NCBI GenBank assembly: GCA_036940085.1
Contig: JALLBK010000811.1
Span: 1-17,667, forward strand
From: Discostella pseudostelligera
Lineage: Eukaryota; Bacillariophyta; Thalassiosirophyceae; Thalassiosirales; Thalassiosiraceae
Direction: 5' to 3'
Length of the DNA: 17,667 bases
Shown: positions 1 to 10,029 of the stretch, piece by piece
Layout of the letters: each line of letters starts with the position of its first letter
How positions within the stretch are numbered: the stretch's first letter is position 1
The notes under the pieces: model-generated
Seen by the model: only the letters and a program-made list of their open reading frames with translations
Database searches by the model: none
What the model was told of the DNA's origin: nothing
Program-made: the position numbers and the translations under genes

Positions 1-1255
1 ACAAGGTGCAATAGTCAACTTTCTTTCGTCATCACACCATCGCCCCTGCCGATCCTATCATCAGATCCAAGCTTGTTGAAATGTATACACAGGAACGCCA
101 TTAGAAACTCTCTGAAATATGGCATGAATGGAGGCAAAATCATTATGGAAGTTAATTACGATCATTTCACTGATATTTTCAAACTGAAGGTTATCAATTT
201 TCCAGGCCTGGCCATGATGCAAAGTTGGTTGCAATGGGCCCGCGAGCCAATGAACTGGTCTTCTCACACGATACACATCTTCATGTAGACTACAATCTCG
301 GGAAATGAGGATATTCCGCAGGAGATGGTGCATGGATTATAAGCAAAAATGTGCCACTATTCTTGGTGGAAAAGTGCAAATAACATTTGAAGAGGACAGA
401 ACTGTATGTTGGTTCCAGGCCTTGTCCATGAAGCTTGGTACATCCCCCCCTCTAGATGTTGATGAATTCTGACTCCCATCAGATGTTTGGGGCATTGGAA
501 TAGACGACTCGATGATCCAACGCAAGTTGCTATGGGTCCTCTTTGAGCACACTGGAATTCCAGAATCTTGCCAAGTCATTCTTGGCCAGAATACAGAAGA
601 AGTTGTTGGGTTTGTCGATTTTGTGGTCGATTTCATAAATCGCCGTCCATCTGGTCGCTTCTTTATCGTTGCAGATGAGGATTTCGAGATTGCTCATTCT
701 TCCAGCCATGAGCATATTTCGGGATCCGAATGCATTAGGCTCATTCGCCATGCTATCGAACCCGAGCAAGAAATGAGGATGTTGGCATCTGTGAGATCGG
801 CAAATGACTCCCCTCAAGACTTGGCGCTTTACAGCTCAAAGGCTCATGGGGTTTTGCCTAAGGTTCCATTGCGTGGCTCAAGGTTAAGGGAATCAGTTTA
901 CCATCTTTGGAGAGACCGGTTTCCTGGTGATGAGGGAGAAGTGTCTCAATCTCTGGTTGGGAACTTATCAGACGCGACGTCAGTATCAACTGTTGAGTTG
1001 CTTGCGGAAGTAGAAAAGATCGACAATTTATGTCTTCAAAATCCACATGATTCTCAGTTTGTTCAGTGGCACGTCTTATGGGACAAGCTCCACAAACTCA
1101 AAGGTGATCTTAAATCTGCGAACGACGAGAATACTTTGACTGAAGCTATCGACTTGATCGAGGCATTAAGGGATGGAACCAAACCCGCAGGCGATTTCAT
1201 GCCGACATGGTTGCGGATATGTTCAGATGTTGTTTTGTTCATCTCACAAAATTAA
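1..1255 (+). pseudogene. Decayed hybrid histidine kinase (ATPase + receiver + Hpt), 5' end outside window
   Basis: The 3' part of a hybrid histidine kinase is readable but broken. Frame 1 from base 1 gives a HATPase N-box, HRNAIRNSLKYG (88-123). After VINFPG (about 189-207) the homology moves to frame 3 (HDAKLVAMG), meets TGA at 306-308, and continues with the G-box SAGDGAWI (315-338). It then moves to frame 2 near the A-run at 345-349 (KCATILGGKVQITF) and meets TGA at 470-472. From 473 frame 2 is open to TAA at 1253-1255. That part shows a receiver domain with the acidic pair DD (503-508), an Asp in VADED (about 674) and the Lys of HGVLPK, then an Hpt-like domain with HKLKGD (His codon at 1091). 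Two frameshifts and two stops point to a pseudogene. An ATG at 512 would give a 247-residue receiver-Hpt remnant. Sequencing errors could explain single breaks but hardly all four. Confidence 0.75.
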
Positions 1256-1550
1256 TAGGCAAACTCTGTAGTATTATATTGTAGTAGATCCTATGGTAGA
1301 TCCTTTTGTTAGACTACTACCTCTACTATACTGTCGCCCATTGCCCTTGCTGCAAGTTTTGGAGTGCCCACAGTAAAACGAATGGAATACATTAGAGCAG
1401 CAGCTACTCCTACACCAGGAGACCTACAATAGGCGCAACAAGTTGATTAGGTAGCATTCAGGAGATAATTGTACTCTCGACTTGATATGTTTAATTGTCT
1501 CTATTCAATGCATGTATGGAAATTGCATGGGCAGAGATAAATCTGAGGAC

Positions 1551-4280
1551 TCAACATTCTTCGAGATACAGCATGGGGATGTCTGAATGGCGGACGTATT
1601 GTAACATGTACGCATTACTGCTTTTCCCGCCATACCCAAAGCCACATCCTCCGCCAGGGGCAATATTTGATCCAATCATCGTTGCTCGCCTGATCAGTCG
1701 GAGCAAGGCAAATATCGGCCAGAAAATCCCACGTGGAAGTGATTTAGGAGCATCAATAGTCCTGACGCTTATTGATCGTTCCTGTCGTGAACTTCGGATG
1801 CCACCATATGCATCCGCAACGATATCTGCCCAGTCGACTTTTGTAACAAACTCGTCGTCGAATCGATACCATTCATTCTTTCGGATTTCCGGTCGGACAT
1901 AAGAGTAATAATGGCCTGAGGAGATCAATTACATACAACGGAGAGAGAGAGTGAGAGATGACGATGTCGAGTATTCAGATTCAGGAGCCGAAATTAAATC
2001 ACTTACCGCTACCATACTCTCCCTTGTGAACAACAATGGATTGTAGATCATACATCGTATCGCCTGCCACCTCATCGTCTTCTCCATCGCGATCATTCTC
2101 GGATATTATTTCTGAGAGATCCAACTCCTGAGGTGTGATAAGAACGAAATCTGGTTATCACCTTTTTGCCATCCAACGTCAAATTATCGAGCACAAAATA
2201 ATCTACTCACCATTGGAAAGGAACAACGATCATTGATCTTGCTCGTTTCCTCCGTCTCATAATCATACTTGAACCGCTTTAGGTGCAACTGCAGCAGCGA
2301 TGGCAATCCATCACGTTTGAGGGAGGCACCCTTGTAGGCATCGACCTTCTCATCGCCCTTCGAGGGACGCCATCCATTGCCCTCGGATACGCGTAGAATT
2401 TCCGGCTCAGTGAACATTTCTCGGAGTGTGGCCTCGACTGATCCACTATGGATGTGTGTGTGGGCGGGTTAGCAATTCAGGACTATTAGATGAGGATCAA
2501 GAAAGTCGATTCGAATGTTGCCAATGAAAGGATCTCACCTCGTTCCTTCTGCGACGGGTATCGATAAATCCAAGAATGGCTCGATTCTTTTCCGCTCTCT
2601 CGCCTTATCATTCTTCGCACCCCTCGCAAACGACATCGATTCAAATTCCCCGTCGTCCTTCTTCTCCTCTCCATAATCGTCAGATGCCACCACCATCTCA
2701 TCATCAATTCTCGTTTCACTCTCGGGCACAATCTCTCTCACATAATCTTCATAGTAACCACTGTACAGACGAGCAAGCTTATTATAATCAATCTCGGGTA
2801 TGAATAATTTCCAAAACTCTTGTCCATCCTGTTGCAGGTAGGGGTTGATTCCCAACGTGCGACACAATATGCTCGTGCTTCCGGAGGAAAAAGGGTTGTT
2901 GTGGAGAGAGTTGAATGTGGCTTTCAATGCCCGCAAGGCGTGTGAGATGGGCACAATTGACTCTTTGGTTTCTTTTCTGACGACGGTTTTCGTTTTGCGT
3001 AGTGTGGTAGGTTTATCAGCGTCGTCATTCACTACCTCGTCTGCCGGCAATTCCGAACCGAGGTCCCTTTCAGAATTGTGATCGTCATTGCTGACTTGTG
3101 TGTCGTTTGTCGCCTGATGATTGTCATCGGCTGTATCTACTTCTACATTGTCATCCACCTCTATCTCTACCTCGACTTCAACTTCCACTTCTTCTCTAAT
3201 AACTTTATCGTCGGCAACCAATACCAATTTTCGAAGATAGGGAACGTGATAGGCACACTGTAATTGGGCATTCAGATAACAGGTGTTTCCCAAATTGACA
3301 AGACCCGGATAGGCTTTCCCTTGATTGTCAATGCCACTCCCCCGACTCTCACTACCTCCACCACGCGGAACCCTATTGAGAATGGAATCGATGGACCAAT
3401 CCGGATGCCTTTCCTCGACGGCTGCGGATGATGCTTCTGCAATTGTCGTTGTTTCCAATGTAGCAGCAACTTCCTCCCACAATGATTGAATGACCTTGCT
3501 GTTCCAAAATTCACGGTTGTCAGCTACGTCATCATCCTGTGCGACGGCAGCAGCAGCTTCCCCTCCGTCAAGAAATGCCAACAATGAGAATATCTTCTTG
3601 CGACGTCCTATTCTTTGGTTCCGCCCACAACATTCCCCCCTTCTTCGGCAATTGAAGACACCCCCACCTCCCATTCGCATCAACGTCGCTGCTGGATAAT
3701 TTAGCGGATGATTCTCCCCTCGTCCTCTCCCTAATCCGACACCACTGCCAACACCCGCACCNCCACTGCCAACACCCGCACCACTCAATGCCAACCATCG
3801 TAATGAAAATGTATTCTTGGGTAAGACACTTGCTACCAGTAGCATCATGAAGAGTGAGGCTGGTTGATACGCGGCCAAGGGCAAGGTGGTGGTGGTGAGT
3901 GGTGGTGGTAGTACCATGAGCGATGGACAGATATTATTGCTGTCATTGGCGTGACGACGATTACGACGATGTTGACGACGACGAATTTTCATCGTGGTGG
4001 AGTTGCTGCAGAGACGAAGAGATGCGTCCCCCCCTTGTCGTTGGCTGATGACAGAGCTGTGATTTTCTAATGAAGACGACGACGACGGCAGATGATGATG
4101 CATGAGACCAGATGGTGCAGTCAGCTGCCGAGAATTAGAAGATGCTGGTTGATCATGAAGACTAATTCGACTGTCCCCGACGACGATTCGGCTGCCTTCA
4201 GATTTCAATGCTGCACCGCCGAGACCGAGACGATTCTTCCGCCGCCTTTTTATTGACTTTGGCTGCTTCCGTCGGGCCAT
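1551..4280 (-). CDS. Ubiquitin-specific protease (USP/UCH family deubiquitinase), four exons
   Basis: A cysteine protease that removes ubiquitin from proteins. Proposed exons on the minus strand are 4280-2539, 2445-2211, 2127-2007 and 1915-1551. The introns are 93, 83 and 91 nt, all GT-AG, and frame is preserved, giving 820 residues. The Cys box GLVNLGNTCYLNAQLQC carries the catalytic C334. QQDGQEFWKLF lies at 483-493. The LQLHLKRFKYDYE...KINDR block is in exon 2. The His box GHYYSYVRPEIRKNEWYRFDD carries H701 and D719/D720, so the triad looks intact. The KRF/KINDR pattern resembles the USP7/UBP12-15 type, but I see no TRAF domain. The first ~325 residues are an atypical basic, low-complexity leader with RRK/RRR clusters and a hydrophobic stretch (about 138-153). 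An acidic EVEVEVEVEIEV insert follows the Cys box, and a further ~60-residue insert lies between the His box and the final SSNAYMLQYVR strand. The start is the first ATG after the divergent intergenic region. Base 3762 is N, but it is the third base of a GGN codon, so residue 173 is Gly. Confidence 0.9.
3742..3780. repeat. Two-copy 21-bp tandem repeat inside the USP leader
   Basis: An 18-nt string (CCACTGCCAACACCCGCA) occurs at 3742-3759 and again at 3763-3780, separated by three bases that include the only N of the window (3762). It encodes the GAGVGSG repeat of the USP low-complexity leader. The period is 21 bp, a multiple of three, so copy-number change keeps the frame. The N probably marks where reads disagreed in the repeat. 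Confidence 0.8.
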
Positions 4281-4714
4281 GATTATTTGCTCGATTGTCC
4301 GTTGGGCGGTAGTAAGATATCTCTTGTCTTTCTGGATTAATGAATGGTGGGTCGATTCCGATTTGTTACCAGGCCGGATTCGTCATGGACCACCACCACC
4401 AAAAGGAGAGCGCGGGGTAAAAAAAATTAAGCGATGAGAAGACCAACGAACGGACAGCATGATGAGCATGCCCATGCATGCAGGCGCAGACGACGTCACC
4501 CCGTGGAAAATCCCCTGCATTTTGAACACGCACTTCATGAAAGAAACATCTTGAAGATTCACCCCAAGACGTCATTCCCCCCCCCTACTGCTGACAGACA
4601 GACCATTCTCCATTTCCTCATATGGACACAAGAGGACACAAAAATTTCAATTGGACACAATCAATAGCAAGCACCAAAAGCAAAAAGCAAAAGGACATCA
4701 CATTCACATCAACC
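4281..4714. promoter_or_regulatory. Divergent intergenic region, USP / mitochondrial carrier
   Basis: The two genes are transcribed away from each other, so this 434-bp stretch should hold both promoters and 5' UTRs. GACGTCA cores, matching the half-site of bZIP/CRE-type elements, are present at 4492-4498 and 4568-4574. A homopolymer C run lies at 4577-4585. The leader just before the carrier start is A-rich and ends in CATCAACCATGGCG. No clear TATA box was seen. The regulatory reading is inferred from motif matches and has not been tested. Confidence 0.5.
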
Positions 4715-5602
4715 ATGGCGATCAAGCAACTCGGTGGCGTATCGGCCAAGGCAGCCCGTGCCGTCCGCGACGGCTACGCCGCCTCCATGGCCTCCATCAT
4801 CTCCGTCTTCCTCCTAATGTGGCTCCGAACATCCATGAGCTATCAACACGTCAAGGGCGTCACCATGTCCGAGGCCATTCAACAATTATACGCCGATGGT
4901 GGCATACCGCGTTTCTATCGAGGACTGGTGCCCGCATTATGTATGATGCCACTATCACGATTTGGGGATATATTTAGTAATGAGGTGTCGAGGGAATTTC
5001 TATCGGAATCGTTCCCCGCGGCGGTGGTGACCATGTTTGCGTCATCGTTGGCAGCGGGATGGCGAATACTAATTTCTCCCGCGGATACAATCAAAACAAT
5101 GATGCAAGTTCATGGAACCGACGGGTTGACACTACTACAAAACAAAGTTGCCAAATCGGGACTATCAGCGCTATTTGAAGGAGCCATGGGTGCCTCCGCC
5201 GCAACATGGGTAGGACACTACCCATGGTTTGTTACCCACAACTTTTTGGAGGCCTACTGCATTCGAAATCAAATATTAGATGCACATCTCAAACATCAAA
5301 ATTCCACAAGGAAAAATATCCGTCGAGCATTGCTGGGATTACTTTCATCGTTAGTCTCGGATGTATGTTCGAATGCCATTCGTGTCCTAAAAACTTACAA
5401 GCAAACGTCTGTGGAGCCCATTGGGTACATGGAAGCGGCAGCGAGGATTGTAGAGAAGGATGGATTGATGGGGTTGCTATTCCGTGGACTGTCGAGCAAA
5501 TTGACAGCGAATGCATTAAATGCAATGTTATTCACGGTGGTTTGGAAGGCAATGTCGGAGAGATTGGCGAAGAAACGACAGGATGCTGTGAAAGTCTCGT
5601 AG
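4715..5602 (+). CDS. SLC25-type mitochondrial carrier protein, atypical signatures
   Basis: A 295-residue intronless protein with the layout of a mitochondrial inner-membrane solute carrier: three ~100-residue repeats of two helices each. The length fits the family (about 300). Visible carrier features are GGIPRFYRGLVPALCMMPLSRFGD after helix 1, the canonical P-x-D-x-x-K in SPADTIK (P122, D124, K127), and LLFRGLSSKLTANALNAMLF in repeat 3. The first and third signatures are degenerate: LLMWLR has Leu and Met where Pro and Asp are expected (R38), and CSNAIR has Cys and Asn (C218, N220, R223). The substrate cannot be assigned. I chose the ATG at 4715 (context AACCATGGCG) over an in-frame ATG at 4622, because the 31 extra residues are polar and unlike the family. 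The gene is convergent with clpP, with 96 bp between the stops. Confidence 0.87.
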   Translation: MAIKQLGGVSAKAARAVRDGYAASMASIISVFLLMWLRTSMSYQHVKGVTMSEAIQQLYADGGIPRFYRGLVPALCMMPLSRFGDIFSNEVSREFLSESFPAAVVTMFASSLAAGWRILISPADTIKTMMQVHGTDGLTLLQNKVAKSGLSALFEGAMGASAATWVGHYPWFVTHNFLEAYCIRNQILDAHLKHQNSTRKNIRRALLGLLSSLVSDVCSNAIRVLKTYKQTSVEPIGYMEAAARIVEKDGLMGLLFRGLSSKLTANALNAMLFTVVWKAMSERLAKKRQDAVKVS

Positions 5603-5698
5603 GTAGTGCAGTTGGCGGTACATAAAATATCCATGAAATTTGTAGATGAATAATAGATGGTGTCAACAATGTGTAAAATTAACGAGGTCAGTGGTTGT

Positions 5699-6481
5699 TT
5701 ACTTTTTCTCCTCTTCACTGGGCGTAGGTCTTTTATTAAGCACTTCATCAATGACACCAAATTCCACCGCTTGCTTCACATCCATGAACGTGTCCCTATC
5801 CATTACCTTCTCGATTTCATCCAATGATCTGCCAGTATGATGAACATACAGCAGATTCAAATTGGCTCTCGTTCGGAGTATCTCTTGAGCTTGAATGGCA
5901 ATATCCGATGCCATACCCCGTGCTCCGCCACTGGGCTGATGAAGCATGATGCGTGCATTGGGCAATGCAAACCGGCATCCCGGACTGCCACCCGCAAGTA
6001 AGAGACTTCCCATGCTAGCCGCTTGACCCATACATATAGTGTGCACCTCGGGATGTATATATTGCATTGTATCATACATTGCCGTGCCTGCCGTTACCAA
6101 CCCGCCAGGCGAATTAATGTACATGTACACCGGCTTCTCGGGTGCTTCGGCCTCCAGAAATAAAAGTTGTGCAGTAACAAGTGACGCCATGGTATCGGTA
6201 ACTTCCCCATGGACGCAAATTATACGTTCGCGTAAAAGACGGGAGTAGATGTCAAATGCTCGTTCGCCCGTGGCACCTGACTCGAGGACGACGGGGACAT
6301 AATTGTGGGTGATGGCTGTTGAGCTGATGTCTCGCCGACTGGTTGTCAGTGATGAATGGAAAAATTTTGATAGCGATTGACGATCATCGATGAAGCTGGC
6401 TACATTCTTAGATCTACAATTGAGGCTGGGGATAAGTCGGTGGAGCATGGTCCTAGGAAGCGAGGCGGCTGACATGAACAT
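5699..6481 (-). CDS. CLPP: ATP-dependent Clp protease proteolytic subunit, mitochondrial
   Basis: A serine peptidase subunit that assembles into the tetradecameric ClpP chamber and works with an AAA+ unfoldase (ClpX in mitochondria). The protein is 260 residues and intronless. The conserved blocks appear in order: [24 protein letters not shown] with the nucleophile S156, [11 protein letters not shown] with H181, and MDRDTFM with D230. The catalytic triad is therefore complete. The ~55 residues before the mature domain ([26 protein letters not shown]...) are rich in Arg, Ser and hydrophobic residues with few acids, as in mitochondrial targeting peptides. They lack an ASAF-type plastid signal. 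The start is the first in-frame ATG: the frame upstream has no ATG before a TAA. The acidic tail SEEEKK ends the protein. Confidence 0.95.
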   Translation of the reverse strand: MFMSAASLPRTMLHRLIPSLNCRSKNVASFIDDRQSLSKFFHSSLTTSRRDISSTAITHNYVPVVLESGATGERAFDIYSRLLRERIICVHGEVTDTMASLVTAQLLFLEAEAPEKPVYMYINSPGGLVTAGTAMYDTMQYIHPEVHTICMGQAASMGSLLLAGGSPGCRFALPNARIMLHQPSGGARGMASDIAIQAQEILRTRANLNLLYVHHTGRSLDEIEKVMDRDTFMDVKQAVEFGVIDEVLNKRPTPSEEEKK

Positions 6482-6934
6482 TGTCAGGTTGCGGTTGCGG
6501 CTGGCGGCTGCTTTCTGCAAGAAGATTGTGGATTATGGCGGCCGGAAAAAAAACATGGAAAAAAGTGCTAGGAATCATAATAAAATCCTCGACTCTCCCG
6601 CCATATTTAAGGCGGGAAGGCAAATGTTCAAATTAGAGTCTACTCCTCTCTCTCTAGAGATACTCCTTATTATCTTGGCGCGCCATTTCTGCGACGTAAT
6701 CTCTACGTTAGGAACAGTACGATGTCATCATACTAATTCCACTGTGGAATAATGACGCGGAAATTCATTCATTCCAAAATTAAAATTCATATTTTAAAAT
6801 TGAATTGAAACCATATGTAGGAATAGTATTGTGTGAGAAACTCATGGCTAACTTCGTCAGGCTGTCAAGCTTCGCGTCAGCCTTCGTCATTCGAATTAAA
6901 AGTCAAAAGACAAGCAAGGAAAAGGCCGTCGACC
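6482..6934. promoter_or_regulatory. Divergent intergenic region, clpP / deaminase-fusion gene
   Basis: This is a shared promoter region of 453 bp. It contains a CCCGCC/GGCGGG inverted repeat around ATATTTAA (6597-6616), a TTGGCGCGCCA sequence at 6675-6685 that resembles an E2F site, a 7-bp inverted repeat ATTCCAC-T-GTGGAAT at 6736-6750, and TGACGCG starting at 6753. An AT-rich stretch follows at about 6770-6810. All functions are inferred from motif resemblance. Confidence 0.5.
6597..6616. promoter_or_regulatory. CCCGCC / GGCGGG inverted repeat around a TATTTAA core
   Basis: A perfect 6-bp inverted repeat (CCCGCC 6597-6602, GGCGGG 6611-6616) has the 8-bp AT spacer ATATTTAA. Each arm with its flank (TCTCCCGCC and GGCGGGAAGG) resembles an E2F/DP half-site, and the spacer looks like a TATA element. 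It lies between the divergent clpP and deaminase-fusion starts, about 115 bp upstream of the clpP ATG. Confidence 0.4.
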
Positions 6935-9900
6935 ATGAGAGCCGCCGGCACCAGTACGCCCTCTCGCGCAAGCTCATCCATTGCGTCGGATTTATCTCGC
7001 ATTGTATTATTGGGGATAGCATTCGACTTATCTCGCTTCGTTACAAGAGCGATAGTAGATATCTTGTCTGCGAAAGTCTATGGTCATGACGACGGCGACG
7101 TCGACGACAAGAAGATTCAAGTGTGTCGGGGCGTCGTTGAAAAACAAGCTCTTCCCTTAGATCAACTCTCAACTATTGGTGGCAAAGAGAAAGATAAAGT
7201 TAGCAGCATAGAAGGCAATACAGTACTGATTCCTCGAACATGTATGGACTTCAATAGATTGAGATTTCATATCAGCCGGCTGCGGAAACATTTTTCAAAG
7301 TCCATTCGCGACAGACGATATCTTGGATTATACTTATATCTCGCACTTCCCCCACCATTACTGATATTTGGGGCATGGGAGTTATTGGTATGCAGAAACG
7401 ACAAAGCTCCGCATCGTTTGCACAATTTTGGTGGCTTATACGTTTCTTCCATCCTCTCGTCATTTGGACTTCTAGGGTGGATTTATCGTGATTGGCTTCA
7501 ACGGAGAAGAAGTGAAGAAGATTTTATCGACGAGGAAAGAGTCCAATCATCCAAAATCATTCCCCAGAAATTGATCACAAATCTCAATGAACTTCTCCAT
7601 CCGCCACTGCAGAAATCAAGCAGTAGTATTGATCTCGATCGTCGACCAAGAAGTGATTCATTGCGCAGTATGATGAGTGAATTCAGTGTGGGCACACAAA
7701 CAATCAACAACTCCATCGTGGTAGAGAAAGATCAGAAGAAATATCTGGAAATTCTTGTTCACAATGTTTCGCATACTGATTTGGTGTTGGGTCTCTCCGA
7801 CTATGAAGGGTTGATGTCGCAAGTTATAGATAAACCGGCGTCAGTTTCATTTCCTGCAGAGCACGAGGCTACTCCACGGAAGAACAATACCCCAACCGTA
7901 AGCAGAGCCAACGAGTGCGATGAGAAATACATCATGTCTCGTCCACGATTTTCTGCATTCGATATGTTCTCGCGCAGAGTGTTGAGTGAATTACAGGGAC
8001 AAATCGAAAGTACATCATCTGATGAGTTATCCGGTACGAACAGGCACCCTCTTCATCAAAAGATAATATCGTATCCTCGGTATGAGAGATCTAGTTCATC
8101 AGCTCGATACACGCTTGTGACACCTCGACCAAGTGATCGATACATGCTCCCCGTTGGCTTCGATCTTGAACGGAATGAGGGCGTTAGCAACATATCAGTG
8201 GATCCTAGTGAAATGCCGAATTTGAGACTAAGGGGGCGAGATGTAGCCAAAATCAGGAAATGCAATCTATCTCCGGTCAATGAGCAATTTGATACTCAAT
8301 CATCTGGCCTAAGTATGCAGGAGGCTTTGCGAATCGATGCTGTCTTCTTTCCCTTGTTGGCAACTCTACTACCGCGCTGGCTTGGACGAATTGCCGATAA
8401 ATTCGGAGGCGAAGACGTTGGACCCAAGAGTGTTGCGGCGCCTCTCCACTCTCCCAACGTGAAAAAGGTTGTAGTGCTTGTTTCGGGTGTAGGTGTACCT
8501 CGGAATTGGACTCATTCAATCAGTGGAAATTCGACCCAAACTTGTGCAGAGCTGATGGAGCTGTTCATCCGAGTGCTCTACCCGGATATTACCGTCGTTA
8601 GGTGAGACTATTGATAGTTCATCTGTCGCTCAGATATGCACCAGTCTAACTGATTTGACATCGTCTATTCCATCAGGATTCATTCAGAGACCAACATATT
8701 TCGTTACGATGAGAACATAACCTTTGCCACACAGGAGCTAATGCCATGCATCGATGCATATCGAGACGCACATGCTAGATCCGAGCCGTACCCAGACGAG
8801 GCAGTTTCATCAAACCTAGAACGAAAGTCTTACAATCCAGACTGGCGACAATCAGTCTCGGTCACCTATTCATTTGCGGATGGCTCTGCTGCTAGGTCTC
8901 ATGCAATTCAAGCCGCGCTACGTCCATACCGCCCGACATACTTTCACTTTTGGCAGCTCAAAACGTTCTGGCACGAGTCTAAGATCACCGATGAGGATAT
9001 CGAAGTCCACTCGTTTGAGGAAATGGAAACTGTGCCTGCAATGGCCGTCGATCAGACACCCGACACAGTGATGATGGCAGTCAATGAAATGAAGGCATAT
9101 AGAAAGGACTTTCTTGAAACGTTAGAGGAGGGTGGACGAAGTGACTTGAAGGCATTTTGGCTGCGAAAAACGAGGAAACCAGTACTTGCCGTTCTTCTTG
9201 TGCAAAAACCCGGTGGAAAGTACGTTCTTTATCGAGGTACCAATATGGAAGTATCCATGCCTACGGGTTCACTCTGTGCCGAGCGGAATGTGATTGGAAC
9301 TGCGCTGGCAAATGATCCTGGTTTGAAGCGCGAAGACTTGCTGTTGGTTGTAGTTTTATCACTCCAATTACCCGAGGACATCGCAAAAAGCTCACTACCA
9401 GCTGGTCCTCCTCTTATCCGGTCGGTTTCGTCTTCGAGAGAGGGCGCTAACTTTGCTAGAGATGTCGAAGACAAGTTAAAGCAAGTCCAAACGCATGAAT
9501 TGATGTATCGTGCGACAAGTACATCTAGTTTCGCAAGCATATCCGAGGAGAGACAAACCGTCGAACCAAGTAAAACAAATGACGATTGGGAAATGGATGT
9601 GTTTCATGATGTCAGGCAACCTAGCCCTTTGCCCTCATCAACACAAGCTGTTGCATCTTGCGATAAATCCGATGTTCCGTCCATCCCAGAGCGAGAATCG
9701 TCCGGGCACTCAACCCCAAAACGGCGCATATCACTCTACCATAAACAGTCACATAGAAAGATGGGTGGAGGCATGAAACGGCAGAAGCAATCCTTGCTTG
9801 TACACTCAATCGAGGTAAGATATTCAATCGTAGCATGCATGATTCACGCCCCCATCCCTCCCTCACGGCATTTCACTTCTTGTTTTCATAGGACATGAAT

Positions 9901-10029
9901 CCTCTGAAGCCCTGTGGGGCATGCAATGAGTGGCTCAAGAAGATTGCACAGTCCAATCCACACTTCAAAGTTGTAACATTTACTGATACGAAATGCAATG
10001 GAGTATATGTATCACCCTGTGAAGATTAG
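6935..10029 (+). CDS. Membrane protein: unrecognised alpha/beta domain fused to a cytidine-deaminase-like domain, three exons
   Basis: Proposed exons are 6935-8601, 8677-9814 and 9892-10029, with GT-AG introns of 75 and 77 nt, giving 980 residues. Two hydrophobic segments (about 129-152 and 168-186) look like a membrane hairpin; 20-44 is also hydrophobic. A polar, Ser-rich linker follows. A well-structured region starts near 510 (KKVVVLVSGVGVPRNWTHS, then PDITVVRIHSETNIFRYDEN and VTYSFADGSAARSHA...YRPTYFHFWQLKTFW); I do not recognise this domain. The C-terminus carries zinc-deaminase motifs: GSLCAERN (C756, proton-shuttle E758) and KPCGACNEWL (C943, C946). About 187 residues separate the two motifs, against a few tens in ordinary cytidine deaminases, because of a polar, probably disordered insert. 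All zinc ligands are present, so activity is plausible but the substrate is unknown. The ATG at 6935 (GACCATGAG) is the first real ATG of this frame. The C-terminal exon is supported because it restores the PCxxC motif. Confidence 0.85.

Noticed and set aside
206..213. The first frame change in the kinase as a tiny intron
   Set aside because: The gap is only a few bases with no GT-AG pair, and further breaks follow. Frameshift decay is simpler.
1495..1902. 135-codon + strand reading frame
   Set aside because: It is antisense to the last USP exon, whose His-box homology (GHYYSYV, RFDDEF) is unmistakable on the minus strand.
4622..4714. Upstream in-frame ATG of the carrier
   Set aside because: The 31 added residues are polar and unlike carrier N-termini, and the ATG at 4715 has the better context.
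6482..6520. N-terminal extension of ClpP to 6520
   Set aside because: It would start at TTG. The first ATG is at 6481, and upstream the frame reaches TAA without an ATG.
6775..6802. AT-rich inverted repeat (CAAAATTAAAAT / ATTTTAAAATTG)
   Set aside because: Imperfect (10 of 12 pairs) and expected by chance in such AT-rich sequence.
6833..6934. Earlier start for the deaminase-fusion gene at 6833
   Set aside because: The codon there is GTG, so a nuclear gene would be expected to start at the ATG at 6935.
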